Assembly: GCA_036514635.1 (NCBI GenBank)
Contig: DATBWU010000183.1
Span: 1 to 5,145, forward strand
Origin: DASSFZ01 sp036514635
GTDB lineage: Bacteria; Chloroflexota; Anaerolineae; Fen-1058
Length of the DNA: 5,145 bases
Reading direction: 5' to 3'
Shown: piece by piece, positions 4,783 through 5,145 of the stretch
Layout: each line of letters opens with the position of its first letter
Position numbering within the stretch: the first letter of the stretch is position 1
Program-made: the position numbers and the translations under genes
Notes under the pieces: model-generated
The model's input: only the letters and a program-made list of their open reading frames with translations
The model's database searches: none
Told to the model about the DNA's origin: nothing

Positions 4783-5145
4783 TTCACCGCATCGGCATAC
4801 ACGCCTCGATATTCCGGCGGCAGCATCGACGCCAGCCGCCTCATGATCAAGTCCGTGTACTCGCGCAGCTTGTCCGAATCGGCCCGGCCTTCCGGCAGGC
4901 GAAACGGCTCGCCGACGCGAATGCACACCGGCGTCCGCTTGAAGCGCCGCAGGTTGTGCTTGATCTTCTCCGTGCCCCACACCACCGACGGCACGATCGG
5001 CACGCGGGCGCGCGTCGCCAGATAAGCCGCCCCGGTCTTGCCCTCCAGCAGTGCGCCCGTCCGGCTGCGCGTCCCTTCCGGTGCGATGCCGAACGACGTG
5101 CCGTGTGCCAGCTCGTTCAACGCGATGCGCAGCGCGTCGCGGCTC
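4779..5145 (-). CDS. plsC: PlsC-type 1-acylglycerol-3-phosphate acyltransferase, 3' part
   Basis: The C-terminal 121 residues of an LPLAT-family acyltransferase are present; the 5' part lies beyond the window. The family moves an acyl chain onto lysophosphatidic acid to give phosphatidic acid, at the inner face of the membrane. In the visible part, FGIAPEGTRSR (residues 18-28) is the EGTR block that binds the glycerol phosphate, and VPIVPSVVWGTE (48-59) is the VPIxP block. The NHxxxxD catalytic block would be upstream and cannot be checked. The end, LPPEYRGVYADAVK, is a complete natural C-terminus. The first in-frame TTG, at 5120, is not the true start because coding continues to the window edge. 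The gene converges on rsmA with 20 bp between stops, inside one hairpin. Other LPLAT acyltransferases are possible, so the symbol is by family only. Confidence 0.88.
   Translation of the reverse strand, partial: SRDALRIALNELAHGTSFGIAPEGTRSRTGALLEGKTGAAYLATRARVPIVPSVVWGTEKIKHNLRRFKRTPVCIRVGEPFRLPEGRADSDKLREYTDLIMRRLASMLPPEYRGVYADAVK

Noticed and set aside
4345..4980. 211-codon minus-strand frame across the rsmA end and plsC
   Set aside because: It crosses the terminator hairpin and conflicts with the plsC frame, which shows EGTR and VPIVP blocks.

Overview
The window is a GC-rich bacterial chromosomal segment. It holds four protein genes (one cut by the window edge), one tRNA gene, one signal recognition particle RNA gene and an unusually dense set of short repeat elements. 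The large SRP RNA with an Alu domain, the linkage of a DUF348-G5-3D protein to rsmA, the high GC and the families of heptamer repeats and intergenic palindromes suggest a Chloroflexota-like bacterium. That assignment is inference; no marker here fixes the phylum.

Layout, left to right. Positions 1-75 carry a 26-bp tandem repeat and a palindrome. Positions 104-1462 encode a cytoplasmic family 1 glycoside hydrolase. Its stop codon runs into an inverted heptamer array (1461-1503). An extended -10 promoter then precedes tRNA-Ser(GGA) at 1547-1636, which ends in a hairpin-plus-T-tract terminator. Positions 1706-1858 have no gene, only hairpins and degenerate heptamers. A good -35/-10 pair (TTGACA, 17 bp, TACCAT) leads into the large SRP RNA at about 1893-2176. 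A long palindromic element (2179-2263) separates it from a membrane-anchored cell-wall protein (2276-3727) with four DUF348 repeats, a G5 domain and a C-terminal 3D domain. Next is rsmA (3766-4758), the 16S rRNA dimethyladenosine transferase. Convergent to it on the minus strand is the 3' part of a plsC-type acyltransferase (4779-5145).

How the genes relate. tRNA-Ser, SRP RNA and RsmA serve translation and protein targeting. The 3D protein and the acyltransferase serve the envelope, and the glycosidase serves sugar use. The 3D protein and rsmA are probably co-transcribed, echoing the yabE-rnmV-ksgA order of Bacillus but without rnmV.

The most notable feature is the way repeats press against genes. 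A 7-bp repeat array forms a 50-nt palindrome over the rsmA start. An 8-bp repeat array lies in frame inside rsmA, adding a Thr/Arg/Leu/Pro-rich loop between two catalytic motifs. A hairpin between rsmA and plsC carries the stop codons of both. I see no defence system, CRISPR array, transposase or other clearly new multi-gene system.
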